Source: Lutjanus erythropterus (taxonomy: Eukaryota; Chordata; Actinopteri; Lutjaniformes; Lutjanidae). From it: a stretch of DNA of 64,000 nt. Of the stretch, positions 36,120 through 48,349 are shown one piece after another; position 1 is the stretch's first letter; every line of letters begins with the position of its first letter. Below the pieces are notes generated by a model that had not been told where the DNA came from, did no database searches, and saw only the letters and a program-made list of their open reading frames with translations. The DNA is taken from NCBI GenBank assembly GCA_020091685.1, contig CM034601.1, positions 12,324,472 to 12,388,471 of the forward strand, in the 5' to 3' direction. Made by a program: the position numbers and the translations under genes.

Positions 36120-36370
36120 AGCAATTGATGTAGTTTAGCTGGCTAGTTAGCCAGCGTTTGCTAACATTAGCTATCAAATGTAAGTAGCTATCTAACAATT
36201 GATGCAGATTATCTAGCTAGTTAGCTAATATTTCACTAACGTTAGCTTGTAGATATAACTAGCTATCTAATGGTTGATGTGGATTATCTAGCTAGTTAGC
36301 TAATATTTCACTAACGTTAGCTTGTAGATATAACTAGCTATCTGGTTAGCTAATGTTTTGTTAAAGTTAG
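36120..36370. repeat. 75-bp tandem repeat, about three units, TAGCTA-rich
   Basis: The segment ATCTAGCTAGTTAGCTAATA ... GTAGATATAACTAGCTATCT starts at 36211 and again at 36286 (period 75), nearly identical, with a more diverged unit before. Confidence 0.8.
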
Positions 36371-37698
36371 CTAACTCAAGATGTGACTATATAAAACATA
36401 ACATCTCCCAGCAATATGTTTTAACCATCTTCAAAGTTTGTTTTTTTCTTTTTAACATAGAAAGAAGAAGATAGTCACACTTTAACCATGACGCAAAATA
36501 TTGCTTGAAAAAAAAAAAAGCAGGACCCTTTGTTCGTAGTCTTGCAGAGCACAACGTGACGTCAAATCGCTTCTTTTGTCCAACCAGCTGTCCAAAACCC
36601 AAAGACTCTTCATTTACTATCAAAAAATAAAAGAAAAGCACAAAATTCTCACATTTAAGAAACAGGTACCAGCAAATGTTTGATTTTGTTTTGCTTGAAA
36701 AATGACTGACTACTCTGAATACTTTTTTTTTTTTTAAAGAAATTAAAGTCGATCAATCTAGGATCACTATAAATTACAATTAATTAAAACAGCAGACTCT
36801 TATCTCTGTCCTTGTTATTCCAGCTTCTAAAAAATGTGATAAAAGTTTGAATATCCTATACCCCCTACAAAACCACTTCAGGCCCCCTGTTGGTCCCCGG
36901 ACCCCAGTTTGAAAACCACTGGACTAATGAATTAATTGACTAAACATTCCTTCTCTAAGTCCTGCAGTATATCAGAACATTCCTGTACATCAGTGTGCCG
37001 ATATGACCCCACGGTTTACAGTGATAGTTTATGGTGTTTTATCATTATATCATAATAAAATCCCAGCCTGTAACTCTCTGTGAAGTTCCCATACGGTGAC
37101 ATTTCTTGTAGCCTTAAAGTAATTTCACAGGATTGTTCCAGTTTGATTCATTTAGTTCCAACAACATTCCCAGTATGTGTCTAAATGGCATTTCATGGTA
37201 AATACCACCAGGGAGCCTTCAGTGATGGTTCCTGCTTTATTTTAAGGACCAACATCTGATGAGGGCTTTTTAAGTTTCTGGTTCTGATGTGAAAGAATTT
37301 TCTATCAGGGCCAGATGTTTTATTACACAGAACGTTATGAGATTAATTATTAATATATTCCCATGTATGTCTGACACATTATCATATTCCTAATCAGACT
37401 GCATCCAGAAGACGTTAAAACTTGTTTTGAAAAAGTCAATCGTCAATAATGTTCTTAATAAAATTTTTAACAAGGCTGGAGCTGGGGAACATCCGACATT
37501 TTTTCTAGAAAAAAAAAAAAGAAAAATGATTAGTTGGCTATAACAATAATCAGTTATTGTTTCATCCCCGTTGCTTTCTTTGTTGATCAAGTCGACATGA
37601 AGCTGATTTACAGATTCTGAGGGTGAAACATGTCGATGTCTTTTGATTCGTGCAAAGAAGGACGCTGCTGAAAACACACACAGTATATATATGAATGT

Positions 37699-37704
37699 TT
37701 TATT
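37699..37704 (-). terminator. Candidate AATAAA polyadenylation signal, minus strand
   Basis: TTTATT on the plus strand reads AATAAA on the minus strand. It would give rab38 a 3' UTR of about 3.7 kb. A nearer candidate is at 41355-41360, about 90 nt after the rab38 stop. Neither can be confirmed without cDNA. Confidence 0.25.
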
Positions 37705-37709
37705 GCATG

Positions 37710-40700
37710 TAGTGCGGTCTTACAGAGAATACAGTTACAAATGTGTTGCATTACAAGGCCGAGCTATAACACATCAAAGGCAGTGAAGTCAAATGTAAAG
37801 CAGATGCCTAATTTGAAAACATGGAATTTAAAATAACACTCGAGGCAGACTCAACAAACACGGCTCTTCTGTCTGTTTCTGACCGGCATGAAATTGATTT
37901 TAGGGTTGAAGAAAATGTCTCGTACCAACAATGGCGACAAGAGTTGGACAGTGAGTCAGGTTTGCTATCAAGGTTATTTATATCAGAGTGAAAAAAATCC
38001 ACATTTTTGAGTTTGAAATGTCAACAATACACAGATATGTACATCACTCATCACTGAGGACTGAGACAAAATCGTATTTTTAGGGGGCTTTGATTTTTAC
38101 TCTTCAATTACGCTGGGAAAATATATCTTAAAAGATCAAAGTCTTGGCTATTAAACCTTGAAACAAGACAACCTCCTAGTGGTTTTTATTATATAGCATT
38201 TGTTGCATCTCAGGGCTTGAACTGTGACAACTGCATCAAACACACACAATCTTTTATACCACAAAGAACACACATTAAGAATACCATGAGCACATTTTAT
38301 AAATCCTTATGAACATAAACTCAATGAATATAACAGAATAAAAACTACTCTATGATGGAGTCGACAGCCAGCTGACAGAGTTGACGTCACATACAGGGAC
38401 GTGTCCAGGCTGTTTTTGACTGGGTGGCCCAAGTGGGACACTGACTTATTTTTTCATCAAATTGAAAAAAAATTCTAAATTCAAACACATTATTTAATTA
38501 TTAAAGAGAACTGACAAATGGACTTCACAAAATGTTAATATTTTTGAATTTCACAGTATAGTTGCAGGGAAGAGACATGTAAACTTTTAAAATATAAGAA
38601 ACAAAATGTAATGAAGTGTTAATAGTGAGGATGTAATGATATACCACAATAAAAAGTCCACAATATGATATTTATTACAGCACAGTAAAAAAAAAAAGAC
38701 AAGTTGAAGCAGTTTCGGTTATTGAATTATAAATCTCATGTGTACAGCATTTCTTTCTGTATGAAATTTGTTTTTCCTTTTCATTAGGGATGTTAATGAT
38801 TAATAGTTAACTACTTAATTGTCACTAAGAATTTAACCAGTTAATAAATGTATTAATATCATAGAAATGGCAGTATTTGTGCTTCATTTGTCATTATTTT
38901 GTCTGGTAGAACTGATTCTGAATGAGGAAACTTCAACTTAAAATACAAAAGAAAAAAAAAAAAAGAGAGAGAGAGAGAGAATAAAAATGAAAATGATGAC
39001 AATATGGAGAAAAGGTGTGTTTTGTGTCTTATTAATTATTAATGAGTAATCAATTGTTTGCTAAACATACAAAAATGGACTGTCTTTGGCAATAAATGCT
39101 TGAATTCTGTACAAAAACAACACAGCAGTCATTTGCAGCCCTTTTTCTTTTAAAATAAAAAAGGTATAAATGAATAATATGTGATATCACAGTATGTGTT
39201 GTCACAGTCTGGAATGGTATTGAGACATTTTTTTTAAATTGTGATATCCGATAGCGAGTAGTAATAAGTTTTATTTTTTCCTTTTTTTTTGGTAGGAACA
39301 TGATTCGTCCCAGTTCTCCTGAATGGGTAACAAACAATTTACAGTAACTTCCTAGCGTCTCCTCTGGTTGCCTGGCAACTGTTCAGCCCTCACTGTCATT
39401 TTTATGCTTAAGTTTTTATTTGCATTAAACAAACAAACTATGATATGTTCATTTGTGAGCTTTAGAGGTGCTGGTTTGTGGGGTTTGTTTGGACAGAGCT
39501 ATGCTAACTGTTTCCCCCTGTTTTCAATATTTATGCTAAGCTAAGCTAACCGGCCGCTCCCTGTAGCCTTACATATGTTCAGATCAATCGTCATCATCTA
39601 GCTCTTCAACAGAAAGAAAATGAGCGTATTTCCCAAAATGCTGATCATTGGCTTTAAGATTTTTTTTGTCAAACTGCTGTTTTAAATGTAATGAATATTA
39701 AGTCTATATTAAGTACGAAATAGCGTGTCATTATAGGGAAAAAACCTGGACAAAGCAGAGGAGTCTTGAATCACCTAATCTCACTTATTACACAGCTACA
39801 TATTTAAGAAAACAACATCAATAATTTAACATACAATATTAATTTGAAACTGATTTTATTAATTTAAAAATGATGTTATTACTCCTCCAGAGTCTATGAT
39901 TAGAACAGCACCCATAGCAACCGTCTGCTCTTCATAGCAACCGTCTATTATACATAGCAACAGTCTGCTATTCAGAAATAACAGACCTTAGAGTGCTGTA
40001 ACTGACCAAACAGAATCGAGTATTTAACAAAACCATGTAATAAATTTGTTTGTATATGCGAGCAGAAATGAACAAAACTCTGAACTTGCTCTGTGCACGC
40101 TCCACAAGCTGCTGATTGTAATTCTGCTGCCACGCACAACAAACAACAACAACAAATGATTTAATTTTGATTAAACTTTAATAAGAATGCATCTCAGGCT
40201 CTCATATTAGCTCCACAATATGCATGAAATCTAGAACTCTGCAGACAACTCCAGCCTTTGCAGTTTTAGCTGTTTTCATATCTCTTAGAGACTTCATTTT
40301 ACTTTCACTCTTCTCCACTGAACTAAAAGCAAACTGGACTGATGATGAGCTGAGGAAAAGTGCAAAGAGTGTCAGTCCTTTAGTTAAAAGGAAACACAAA
40401 TTTTATCCGAACAAAAACTGCCGTACACATCAGATTTCTCATTTAAAGGAGCAGTATGTGGCAATTGTGTGTGCAAAAATTAGTACTGCAGTCAAAATCG
40501 CGAACTGGAGCCATTGAAATTGCAGATTGAAATCCTATTTAATATACGTTCTATGGTTAAAGCGAGTTGCCCTCTCCTCCTCCTCCTCCTCCTCCTCAGA
40601 CTCAGGGAAAGCTCTGCAGGCTGCAGGAGCTCTGCAGGAACAGTGCAGAATCGCAGGATGCACACAACATCGTAAACTGACAACAACAAGCAACGACAAG

Positions 40701-41448
40701 TCCTGCGCTGCCAGCTGATCAGCTATCAACTGTCAGCTTTCTGTCAATGTAAAGTTCAGCCTGTTGTCCTGAAAACAAAAGCCCACTGCTCTGAAAATAC
40801 ACGCTCTGGACTTTGAGTTAAGTGACTTCCTGTGAGACTGTGTCACTCAGTTCAAATATTATAAACATCTACTCCTTCTAAAACATGATTTCTTACAACT
40901 CATGAACAGACACTTACTCCTACAAAAATTTAATTGAAATTTATTCTGGCCCGGAATAGAAATTCCAAAGGGGGACACAACTGCACACGGCTGCAGCGTT
41001 GATGTCAGAGAAGCAAGTATTTCAACTGAACTGATGTTTTGTTTATCCCTGAACATGGTCATTTTATGATATTTTACAGTAAATATATTGCAGATTTCCT
41101 TTAATAACTCTTTAGTAATTCTCTGTTTTTTAATATACTGATAACTATCGTCATGTGGACTTTTTATCGTGGTACTATTGTACCTTGAGTTTTTGGTATC
41201 GTTACATCCCTACTATCTTTCTAAAATTAATGATAATTGAAGATGTTTTTTCCTTGAATTTAAAAAACAAAAGACTTTTTTATGGATCTGAAGGTGCAAT
41301 GTCTAAAATCTACCTGTTTCGCTGTGGGTTAAGACTGGGGGAACACAAACGAGATTTATTACAAACAGTCCCTGAGCCAAACTTATCTCTGCGGCCGTGG
41401 CCTTGCAGCCGTTCACTTCCTGGTTGTCTGTGATTGGTCAGGAGTCAG
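37710..41448. other. Between picalm and rab38: no gene seen; rab38 3' UTR may extend here
   Basis: Mostly A+T-rich. It holds a fragment of the TACTTGAGTAC-type element (38795-39060), a short GA repeat at 38966-38980, a possible TIR repeat between TTTAAAGGAGCAGTATGTGG (about 40441) and TTGCAGATTTCCTTTAA (about 41105), and a (CTC)n run at 40574-40597. No exon with a recognisable product on either strand. Confidence 0.5.
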
Positions 41449-41628
41449 TCACCATTTCACACATGACGAGCAGTTGAATTCATCGTTCTTCGTGGTGGTG
41501 GCGGTGGTGTTACCGGTGTATCCGGACAGGACGAGGGTGCTGGGGTCTCGCTCCACCAGCGGGCTCTCCTCGTTGTTCAGGATGTGCTCGACCAGGCAGC
41601 GCGCCGCCTCCTCGATGTTTGTGTTTTC
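41449..41628 (-). CDS. rab38: rab38 exon 4 (C-terminus, CSSCVKW stop)
   Basis: 180 nt with the TGA at 41451-41449. The acceptor is gctcag|GAAAAC. It encodes [20 protein letters not shown], a variable Thr-rich linker ([11 protein letters not shown]) and ends [10 protein letters not shown]. The cysteines are the likely prenylation site. Confidence 0.93.
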   Translation of the reverse strand, partial: ENTNIEEAARCLVEHILNNEESPLVERDPSTLVLSGYTGNTTATTTKNDEFNCSSCVKW

Positions 41629-44600
41629 CTGAGCGAGCCAACAAAAGGAGACATGTTGATGGATTTACCATGGATTTTTGTACAGACATTCGTGGCCCTA
41701 TTAGAATAACTTAACTGACTCTGTAGATCCCTTGATATGGATGTTAATGATTAATCATTAATCGATTAATCGCCCATAAGAATTAAGTTGATTAAAAATG
41801 TATGTAGCCTAGAAATGGCAGTAATTGCCACTTCATTTGACATTGTTTTGTTTGGCGGAAACGTGAACTTGAAATGACAGAAAATGAAGCACTTTGAACT
41901 ATTGGTTAAGAAAAAATGCACAAAATTTGCAACACTGCCTGCTGACTTTTTATCTAACCCCATAATGAGGTCGACATTTGAAGCAGGACACATTGTGGAC
42001 TTATTTTGACAGACCAGATATTCTGCACACGTCTATGATCTGATGTTTTCAGCCTTAACATCACTGTTGCAACTATACTTTATTCTTGTTGACTGTTGTT
42101 TTATTTCCTTTAAATCCATGCTGAGAATAGCAGAGGACTTTGAAACTGATGCATAAAATACATAAAAAGTTGGTGCATTAAAATTCACCAGAACGCAGTA
42201 AATGAAGGACCCCCTGCCTGATCTGTGTCCCTCGGGCACGGGGCCGCTGGCAAGGTGTCCCATATTTTTCCATGTTGACGGCGGCAAACCCTTGTTGCAG
42301 CACCCAAACCCCCGGAGTATAAACGTCTGATTTATTGCTTCAGAATTCAGCTTTTCTTTTCTTAGCGGAGGATTGTGTTATTTCTTCTTTCAAAAGAAAC
42401 AGTTTTGCTTTAATACCCTAATATCAGAGAGTGAATGCTCCATTTCTTCCATAAATATCTAATGCAACCCTCATCCAGAGGTGGAAAAAATACACACATT
42501 CTTTACTCAAATAGAGTAACCTTGTTTTCAACTTGTTGAGTTTTTATCATCTTGTTACGTATTTTATGTTGTTTTTCCACTTTTTACATATTTTTCATCC
42601 TTTTGCATATTTCTTGTACATTTTCTTGTTGTATCTTTTACACCATTTTTTGTGTTATTAAGTCTTGTTGCGTTGTTTTTTGTCTTATGTCTTTTTTTTA
42701 TCTTGTTATGTCTTTTACATTTTTAGCGTTTTGTTACATCTTTTTAATCTTGTTATGTCTTTTTTGTCTTTCTATGTCTGACATTGTTTTTATCGTCTTG
42801 TCGTTTTTAGCCTTGTTACGTCGTATTTCATCTTGTTTTGTCTTGTTATGTCTGTTGTGTGTGAAAAAATTGTCTTTTTTATGTGTTATTGTCCCATCCG
42901 TTTCAGTTTAAATCAAACTAAAATACCACGCCAGTTTTGAGAAGAAAGTAGATATTTGTGATAAAAATTTAGGGCATAAAAGTAAAAGTTGTCAAAAAAA
43001 TAAAGGCTCAAATACCTGAAAAACTTCACTTAAGTACAGTAAAAAAGTATTTTAACTTAATTACCTCCCACTTCTGCTCTTATCACAGTCTGAATGGAAA
43101 CTAGAGGATATCAAAAAGTCTGATTTTGACTTAATTGACTGTCTCCTTTTTCATTCTGAGGTGGCACTCTAAACTAATGAGAAGCCAGGATGTCACACGC
43201 TGTTAGAAACACTGCTGTTTCCTCCTGACCTGTCTGCTGACCCCTCGTGTTCGTTAACTAAACTTCTGTCTCCGACTTGCACCCTGGTGTGTAACTCATT
43301 AGACGGACCCTGGATGAGACGGTGAACTCGCACCAGACTGCAGACATTCCTCTATTTGTCTCTTCAGAGCACAGAAAATTATGTTTTTTTTAACATTTTC
43401 TGAATAATTTCTTTTTACGGTGAACTTCACCGGTGACATTGCTATTATTTTAGCCAGTCCGTTAACCTAGCTGTGTAAATGATGTATAGAGCAGATGTGA
43501 TTTAGCTCCAAATTAAGTCCTCTAGTCTTTGCCTGAAGTCAAGTCCATTCACAACACAATGGCACTTTTCCATTTGAGGGTTAATCAAAAAACCCTCTAA
43601 CCTTTTATATCCCTGAATCTTGACCCACATTTGCATAGAAATCACTAGCATGTTAAGTGATTTGTGGGGAAACCGCCTCAAACTTTGAAAGTCTTTTCCA
43701 CTGATTTGACTTATTCAAGAAGCTGATCACAAAGTCACGTATCCAGCGTCTCTACTTTCGTACCTTTGCCGACGTCTCAAACCAGCCGACGAAGCCGTTC
43801 TCCCTGCAGAAGGAGTCGAGTTTGGGCTGCTGGGAGGCCAGCTGGTCTGACTTATTGGCCAAGAGTACAGCTGGAACTGGCCTCCCGTGGTTCAGGGTCA
43901 CCTGAGGAGAGAAGAGAGCTACGTTACAAACTGTAGTATCATCTAACTTATATTTTAGGCTATTTAAAGTTTAACTGTATGAGAATTTGTTGTAAAAAAA
44001 AATCCTGTTTTATCTACTTTTAATTTTATCTACTGGCCTTGGTTGGGTTCTCTTCAAAGAGTTCTTGGTAGAACCCCTGAGAGAGTTCTTTAAAAGTTTC
44101 TTGGTAGCACCCTGTGGATGAGTTCTAGGTAAATCCCTTAAAATGTAAAAAGCTATTCAGTAGAACTTCCTGAGTGTGTTCAAGATAAAACCCCTGCAAT
44201 ATTAAAAAGGTTCTGAGTAGAACCCTCTGGTTGGGTTCTAGATAAAACAACATAAAAAGATTATATGTGGAGCCTGTGGAGTGAATTGTAGATAAAACCC
44301 TTGGTATACCAAAGAGTTTTAGGTAGAACCCCCCTGAGGGAATTCAAGATAAAACCCCTAGAATCTTAAAAAAAAGTTCTCAGTAGAGCTCCCTTATTGG
44401 GTTCTAGATAAAAGACTTGAAATATAAAGAGGCTCTCAGTATAATTTCTTGACTGTGTTCAAGATAAAACCTTTGGAATCTTATAAAGGTTTTTGGTAGA
44501 ACCCACTTGTTCAGGGGAGGGGGTCCTTCATATTCATCCTAGGAATATGAAAGGGTTCTCTGTGAAACCCCCCTGAGTGTGTTCAAGATATTTCTTGGTA

Positions 44601-47213
44601 GAACCCTCTGGATGAGTTCCAGATAAACCTCTCGTGGAACCCTCTTTGTGGGCTCTAGATAAAACACTTGGGAAACAAAAGGGTTCTCAGTAGAACCCCC
44701 TGGGTGGGTTCTAAGTAAAACCCTTGGTACAAACCCCCTGGGTGGGTTCTTGTTAGTCCCCTTAGAAGGTAGAACAGTTCTGGATAAAATCGCCACAGAG
44801 GGTCAGAGAGGGTTGTGGGTCATAGAAGGCTCCAGGTGTGACCCTTTATGTTAGGTTACAGGTAGAACTTTCTGAAAGGGTTCCAAATGGAACCTAATAA
44901 AAAGTTATACTAGGAACTTTTATTTCTAAGAGTGTAAAGTTATAAAAGTGATTCACTCTGAATCCGTCTGTAACCTTCACATAGACTGAACTGTGTTTGA
45001 TACAGTGTCTGTCAGTGAAGCTTGAACTTTATTTCATTTAATCATAGCAGTAATAACATTTTTGGTATTTAAATTGTCGTGTCTGGTCGCGGTCGGCCTT
45101 GCGCAGGTTAGTATGACTTTTTTTTTTAGACGTCTGAAAGGAACAGACAGATGACAGGGAAGCAAAGACAGGAGGGTCAACTTTAGACACCTGACCTTTG
45201 AGTCAAGGTCATCCTTCCACTTCAGCACGGCGTCAAACGTGGAGGCCCTCGTCACGTCAAACACCATCATCGCCCCCACCGCCTCCCGGTAATAGACACG
45301 AGTCATGTTCCCGTACCGCTCCTGTCCTGGGACGCATGGACAGCCATCAGACACGCACACACATGTTCATGTAAAGACACCTTTCAAGTCCAGAAAATCA
45401 AATCAACTGACAGACAGCACGGTTTATTAGTGACAAATGTGAGTTTGTGTGTGTGTGTGTGTTTATTCTACAGTAGCCTCCGTCATATGACTGATATTAT
45501 GAGCATGGGATCACTTGAGTCACAGCCAGGCACAAGATCCACATTCCTCGACCAGGCTTCAAATGACAGGGAGGGACCCTGGCAGGCATACAGTGGACAG
45601 ACACACACTCTCACTGGGAGTTCACATCACACCCTGAAAAAATCTGCATCTTATCAAGTCATGTTTATAAAGTGGTTCCCACACTTTTTTTTTAATGGCA
45701 CGCCCCCCTTCAGAAACCCGAAAAAACTTCAGCTCCACCCCACAATTATTTTTAACAATAATTGGGGAACCAATTGATTAAAAAAGGACTGAATTTGAAT
45801 TTCAGTGAAATAAACGTCATATTTCTCTTTTGGTCAACCGCTCCCTGTCTGTGGTGGCTCTGCGCCCACCCAGGGGGGCCCACCCCACAGTTTGGAAACC
45901 ACCCTGTTTATATATCAAGGAAAAACGAGTGTTAAAATGTGACCTGACCTGAGATAAGATTGGATGCAGTTAAGATAATATAGATCTCCTAAAGTTAGTT
46001 TGTAAGTTGCTTAGTGCTTGTAAGCATTACAATTAGCTACCATTAGCTAGTTAGTGAGTTAGCTAGATTACTGTACAGGTGAAAAAAGTTATTTTAATTA
46101 GCGAAGTTTAACGGTTATCCTAAAGTTAGAAGAGGGATGTTTTTGTAATATACTTACTGTTAGCTAGATATTAAGTTAGCTAGGTTACTTCTACGGGTGG
46201 AAAAGTGAAAAATAGCACAGTTATCCAAAAGTTTGAAGATTTTATTTAAGGTCTTTGGAAGTTAGAGTGTTTATGTGGCACATTTACCTTGACCAAGGAA
46301 GTTTGCTAGATTACCATACAGTTAGAAAAGTGACAATTAACACAGTTTATTTGTTATCCTAAAGTTAGAAGAGTTTATTTAAAAATTAGAAAAAATAGGG
46401 TGTTTGTGTAACACACTAAGTTAGCTCACTATACAACAGGAAAAGTCCAAACAACAGTTAACAGATAACAGTTATCCTTAAGTTAGAAAAGTTTATTTAA
46501 GATTTTGGGGAGTCATGATGTTTGTGTAATATACTTTTCCTATCTTAAATCAGGATAGAAACACTGGAGTCATTCATTTGTAGTGGCCTTTTTCCTAAAT
46601 CAGGTTCCAGTCCTAATCACCATGGCTGTCAAACAGTTAGGATCAAGGACATTGGTTAAAATAGGATTTGTAAGGTTTTTGTAAAATGGCCCAAATTAAT
46701 ATAATCTTACTGCACTGGCAGATACCATGACTTTTAGGACACAGAAGCTGCTTGATAAGTTGAAGATGTTTCTCACGTTTTTAACATTCATGTTGTATTT
46801 CACATACTTCTTTCCCAAAACTTTCCTCTGACTGACTTCAAAAGCTTATTTCTAGAGGCTTATTTTAGCTGCTGAGGGTGAAACAAAAGCTTTTTGTTTC
46901 CAAAAATCCCAAAACACAGAGAAAATTAATCCCAGTCCTGATCTACATGCAGAGTTCAATAGTTTTAACAGTCACCTGACATATAATAAGTCAGAGGCTG
47001 CAGTTTACAGCAGTACAGACCTGCGATGTCCCACAGCTGCAGCCGGATCACAGTGTCGTTGTCCCACTGCAGCACCTTCAGGGCGAAGTCCACGCCGATG
47101 GTGGCTCGGTAGTGCTGGGAGAAGATCTGGTGGACGTACCGCTTGATGATGGACGTTTTTCCCACGCCCAAGTCTCCGATCACCAGGACTTTGAACAAAA
47201 GCTCCTGCTGCAT
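41449..47213 (-). CDS. rab38: rab38: Rab32/Rab38-subfamily small GTPase, complete, 4 coding exons, 213 aa
   Basis: A membrane-anchored GTPase. Rab32/Rab38 proteins, activated by the BLOC-3 exchange factor, direct cargo such as tyrosinase to melanosomes and other lysosome-related organelles. Exons: 47021-47213, 45196-45326, 43764-43901 and 41449-41628; phases agree (642 nt with TGA). P-loop GDLGVGKT is at residues 13-20, switch I lies near [10 protein letters not shown], and the switch II motif is WDIAGQE (61-67), with Ile replacing the common Thr as is typical of Rab32/38. NKSD is at 124-127 and ETSAK at 150-154. The short N-terminus, YYREA, FDVTR and C-terminal CSSCVKW (compare human RAB38 CSGCAKS) favour Rab38, while PAVLLANK and IEEAAR are also Rab32-like, so the exact teleost paralogue is unsettled. 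Length matches the family (211-225 aa). The start is the only ATG before LLFKVLVIG. It is divergent from rab39b. Confidence 0.93.
41735..41960. mobile_element. Fragment of ATTAATCGATTAATCG-type repeat
   Basis: GGATGTTAATGATTAATCATTAATCGATTAATCG followed by AAGAATTAAG and AGAAATGGCAGTAATTGCC matches inner parts of 38795-39060 and 59570-59710 (motif quoted here in part). Lies in rab38 intron 3. Confidence 0.55.
42540..42890. repeat. Degenerate T-rich repeat (CTTGTTATGTCTTTTT words)
   Basis: About 340 bp dominated by CTTGTTA(C/T)GTCTTTT-type words, with T about half of all bases. The Phe/Cys/Leu-rich frame through it is a composition artefact. Confidence 0.7.
43764..43901 (-). CDS. rab38: rab38 exon 3 ([13 protein letters not shown])
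   Basis: 138 nt, acceptor cctcag|GTGACC, donor GCAAAG|gtacga. It encodes [20 protein letters not shown] and ends in [11 protein letters not shown], giving the guanine-base-contact motifs. Confidence 0.95.
44035..44935 (+). repeat. Array of GGTTCTAGATAAAACCC repeat units in rab38 intron 2
   Basis: Roughly 55-65-bp units with the words GGGTTCTAGATAAAACCC, TTGGAATATTAAAAAGGTTC and AGTAGAACCCCCTGAG, about 14 copies of variable length. The right end GAACTTTTATTTCTAAGAGTGT resembles the terminus of a DNA element. The reverse complement of the same unit forms the array at 50965-51612. Confidence 0.8.
45196..45326 (-). CDS. rab38: rab38 exon 2 ([16 protein letters not shown])
   Basis: 131 nt, acceptor tcccag|GACAGG, donor TCAAAG|gtcagg. 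It encodes [20 protein letters not shown], then [20 protein letters not shown] and LDSK, including the catalytic Gln66. Confidence 0.95.
45930..46630. repeat. Repeat related (opposite strand) to 9590-10880
   Basis: Contains GTTATCCTAAAGTTAGAAGA words several times, TTAGCTAG runs, and a right end TTTCCTATCTTAAATCAGGA then CCTAAATCAGGTTCCAGTCC, the reverse complement of the left end of the 9590 element. Lies in rab38 intron 1. Confidence 0.6.
47021..47213 (-). CDS. rab38: rab38 exon 1 (start, P-loop, WDIAG)
   Basis: 193 nt, from [20 protein letters not shown] to LQLWDIA and the first base of Gly65. The donor is GCAG|gtctgt. An AG at tctgcag|AGCTGCAGCCATG (exon edge 47223) suggests an intron within the 5' UTR. 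Confidence 0.94.
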
Positions 47214-47582
47214 GGCTGCAGCTCTGCAGAGAAAATAAAATACTCCTCAGTAAACTTTATGAAGGATGCTGGTGCGCAGGTATCAAAACTGTCACCTATG
47301 AACTCATGGACAGTAGATAAAAATATATTAGTAGGACATGTTCTTCCGTCCAGTGCGCTCAGAAGAAATACAGTGATCCAATATGATCGAGATTTGGAAA
47401 AAAGGTCGCCTGAGATCACTTCAGTCCGCCCGTTTAATCACATCTGACAGACTGAATCCGTTTACTTCACGGCCCACTCTCAGCTCCTGACAGTAACTGG
47501 TGGTGCGTTCAAGCGCTCCTCGTAAAAACTGGTTTCAAAATTTGTCATGCATATAAACATGGAAGATAAATAAAAACACAAA

Positions 47583-47584
<2 letters not shown>

Positions 47585-47618
<34 letters not shown>
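47585..47618. repeat. Poly(A) homopolymer
   Basis: More than 30 consecutive A between rab38 and rab39b. No target-site duplication or retroposed sequence was recognised beside it. Confidence 0.85.
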
Positions 47619-47620
<2 letters not shown>

Positions 47621-48207
47621 GATAACTCATTCATTCATTCATGCATTCTCAATTTTTGAAATACAATTTTGGGGGTTTCTAAAACTCAAAAATTCAAATT
47701 TTGTCTAAAAACAAAAAGCAAATTATCTCCACAGAACATCATTAGTTGGTATAGCTACTTTAAAACTTAAGAGTTTGAGTTGGGCGCAGTTGGGCTTAAT
47801 TTGATCAACTTTTTTCGTTTTTACAGTCCACAAAATCACCACTGTGTATTTTCAGGTTTTACATGTTAATATTTTATGTGAAAGCAATAATTTTATCTGT
47901 ATTTTCTGGTGTAATAGTCCTATTCAGATAAATACTAATATTAATCAAAAGTTTGATTTTCTAATGAAGGAAAATCATTACATTTGATATCATAAAATAG
48001 CCTATTCACATATATTTTTTATATTTAAAACATGAAACATAATGTTAAGCAATTGCAAAATATTAAAATTACTTTTTTGCAGAATGTACTTTTGACTGCT
48101 TAATTATACATTTTATATTATATACATTTTATATTTGTTAAATTTTTAAATAGAAAAGGTAAAGATTTAATTTAATTTTCATTTCATATAGGCTAGTAAA
48201 ACCATAA

Positions 48208-48212
48208 TAATA

Positions 48213-48262
<50 letters not shown>
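48208..48262. repeat. (AAT)n microsatellite
   Basis: About 15 uninterrupted AAT/TAA units. Confidence 0.9.
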
Positions 48263-48264
<2 letters not shown>

Positions 48265-48349
48265 CAAAACAAAATGTTAACAATGTTGTGTGTTAACGAT
48301 ACAGAGAGTGAACACATATATTCATACTTCATCCTATACTCACTTCGTA

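Noticed and set aside
42552-42911. 119-codon frame rich in Phe, Cys and Leu
   Set aside because: Low-complexity T-rich repeat in rab38 intron 3; not a membrane protein gene.
44539-44796. Minus-strand frame with repeated RVLPR-like words
   Set aside because: It is the translation of the GGTTCTAGATAAAACC array.
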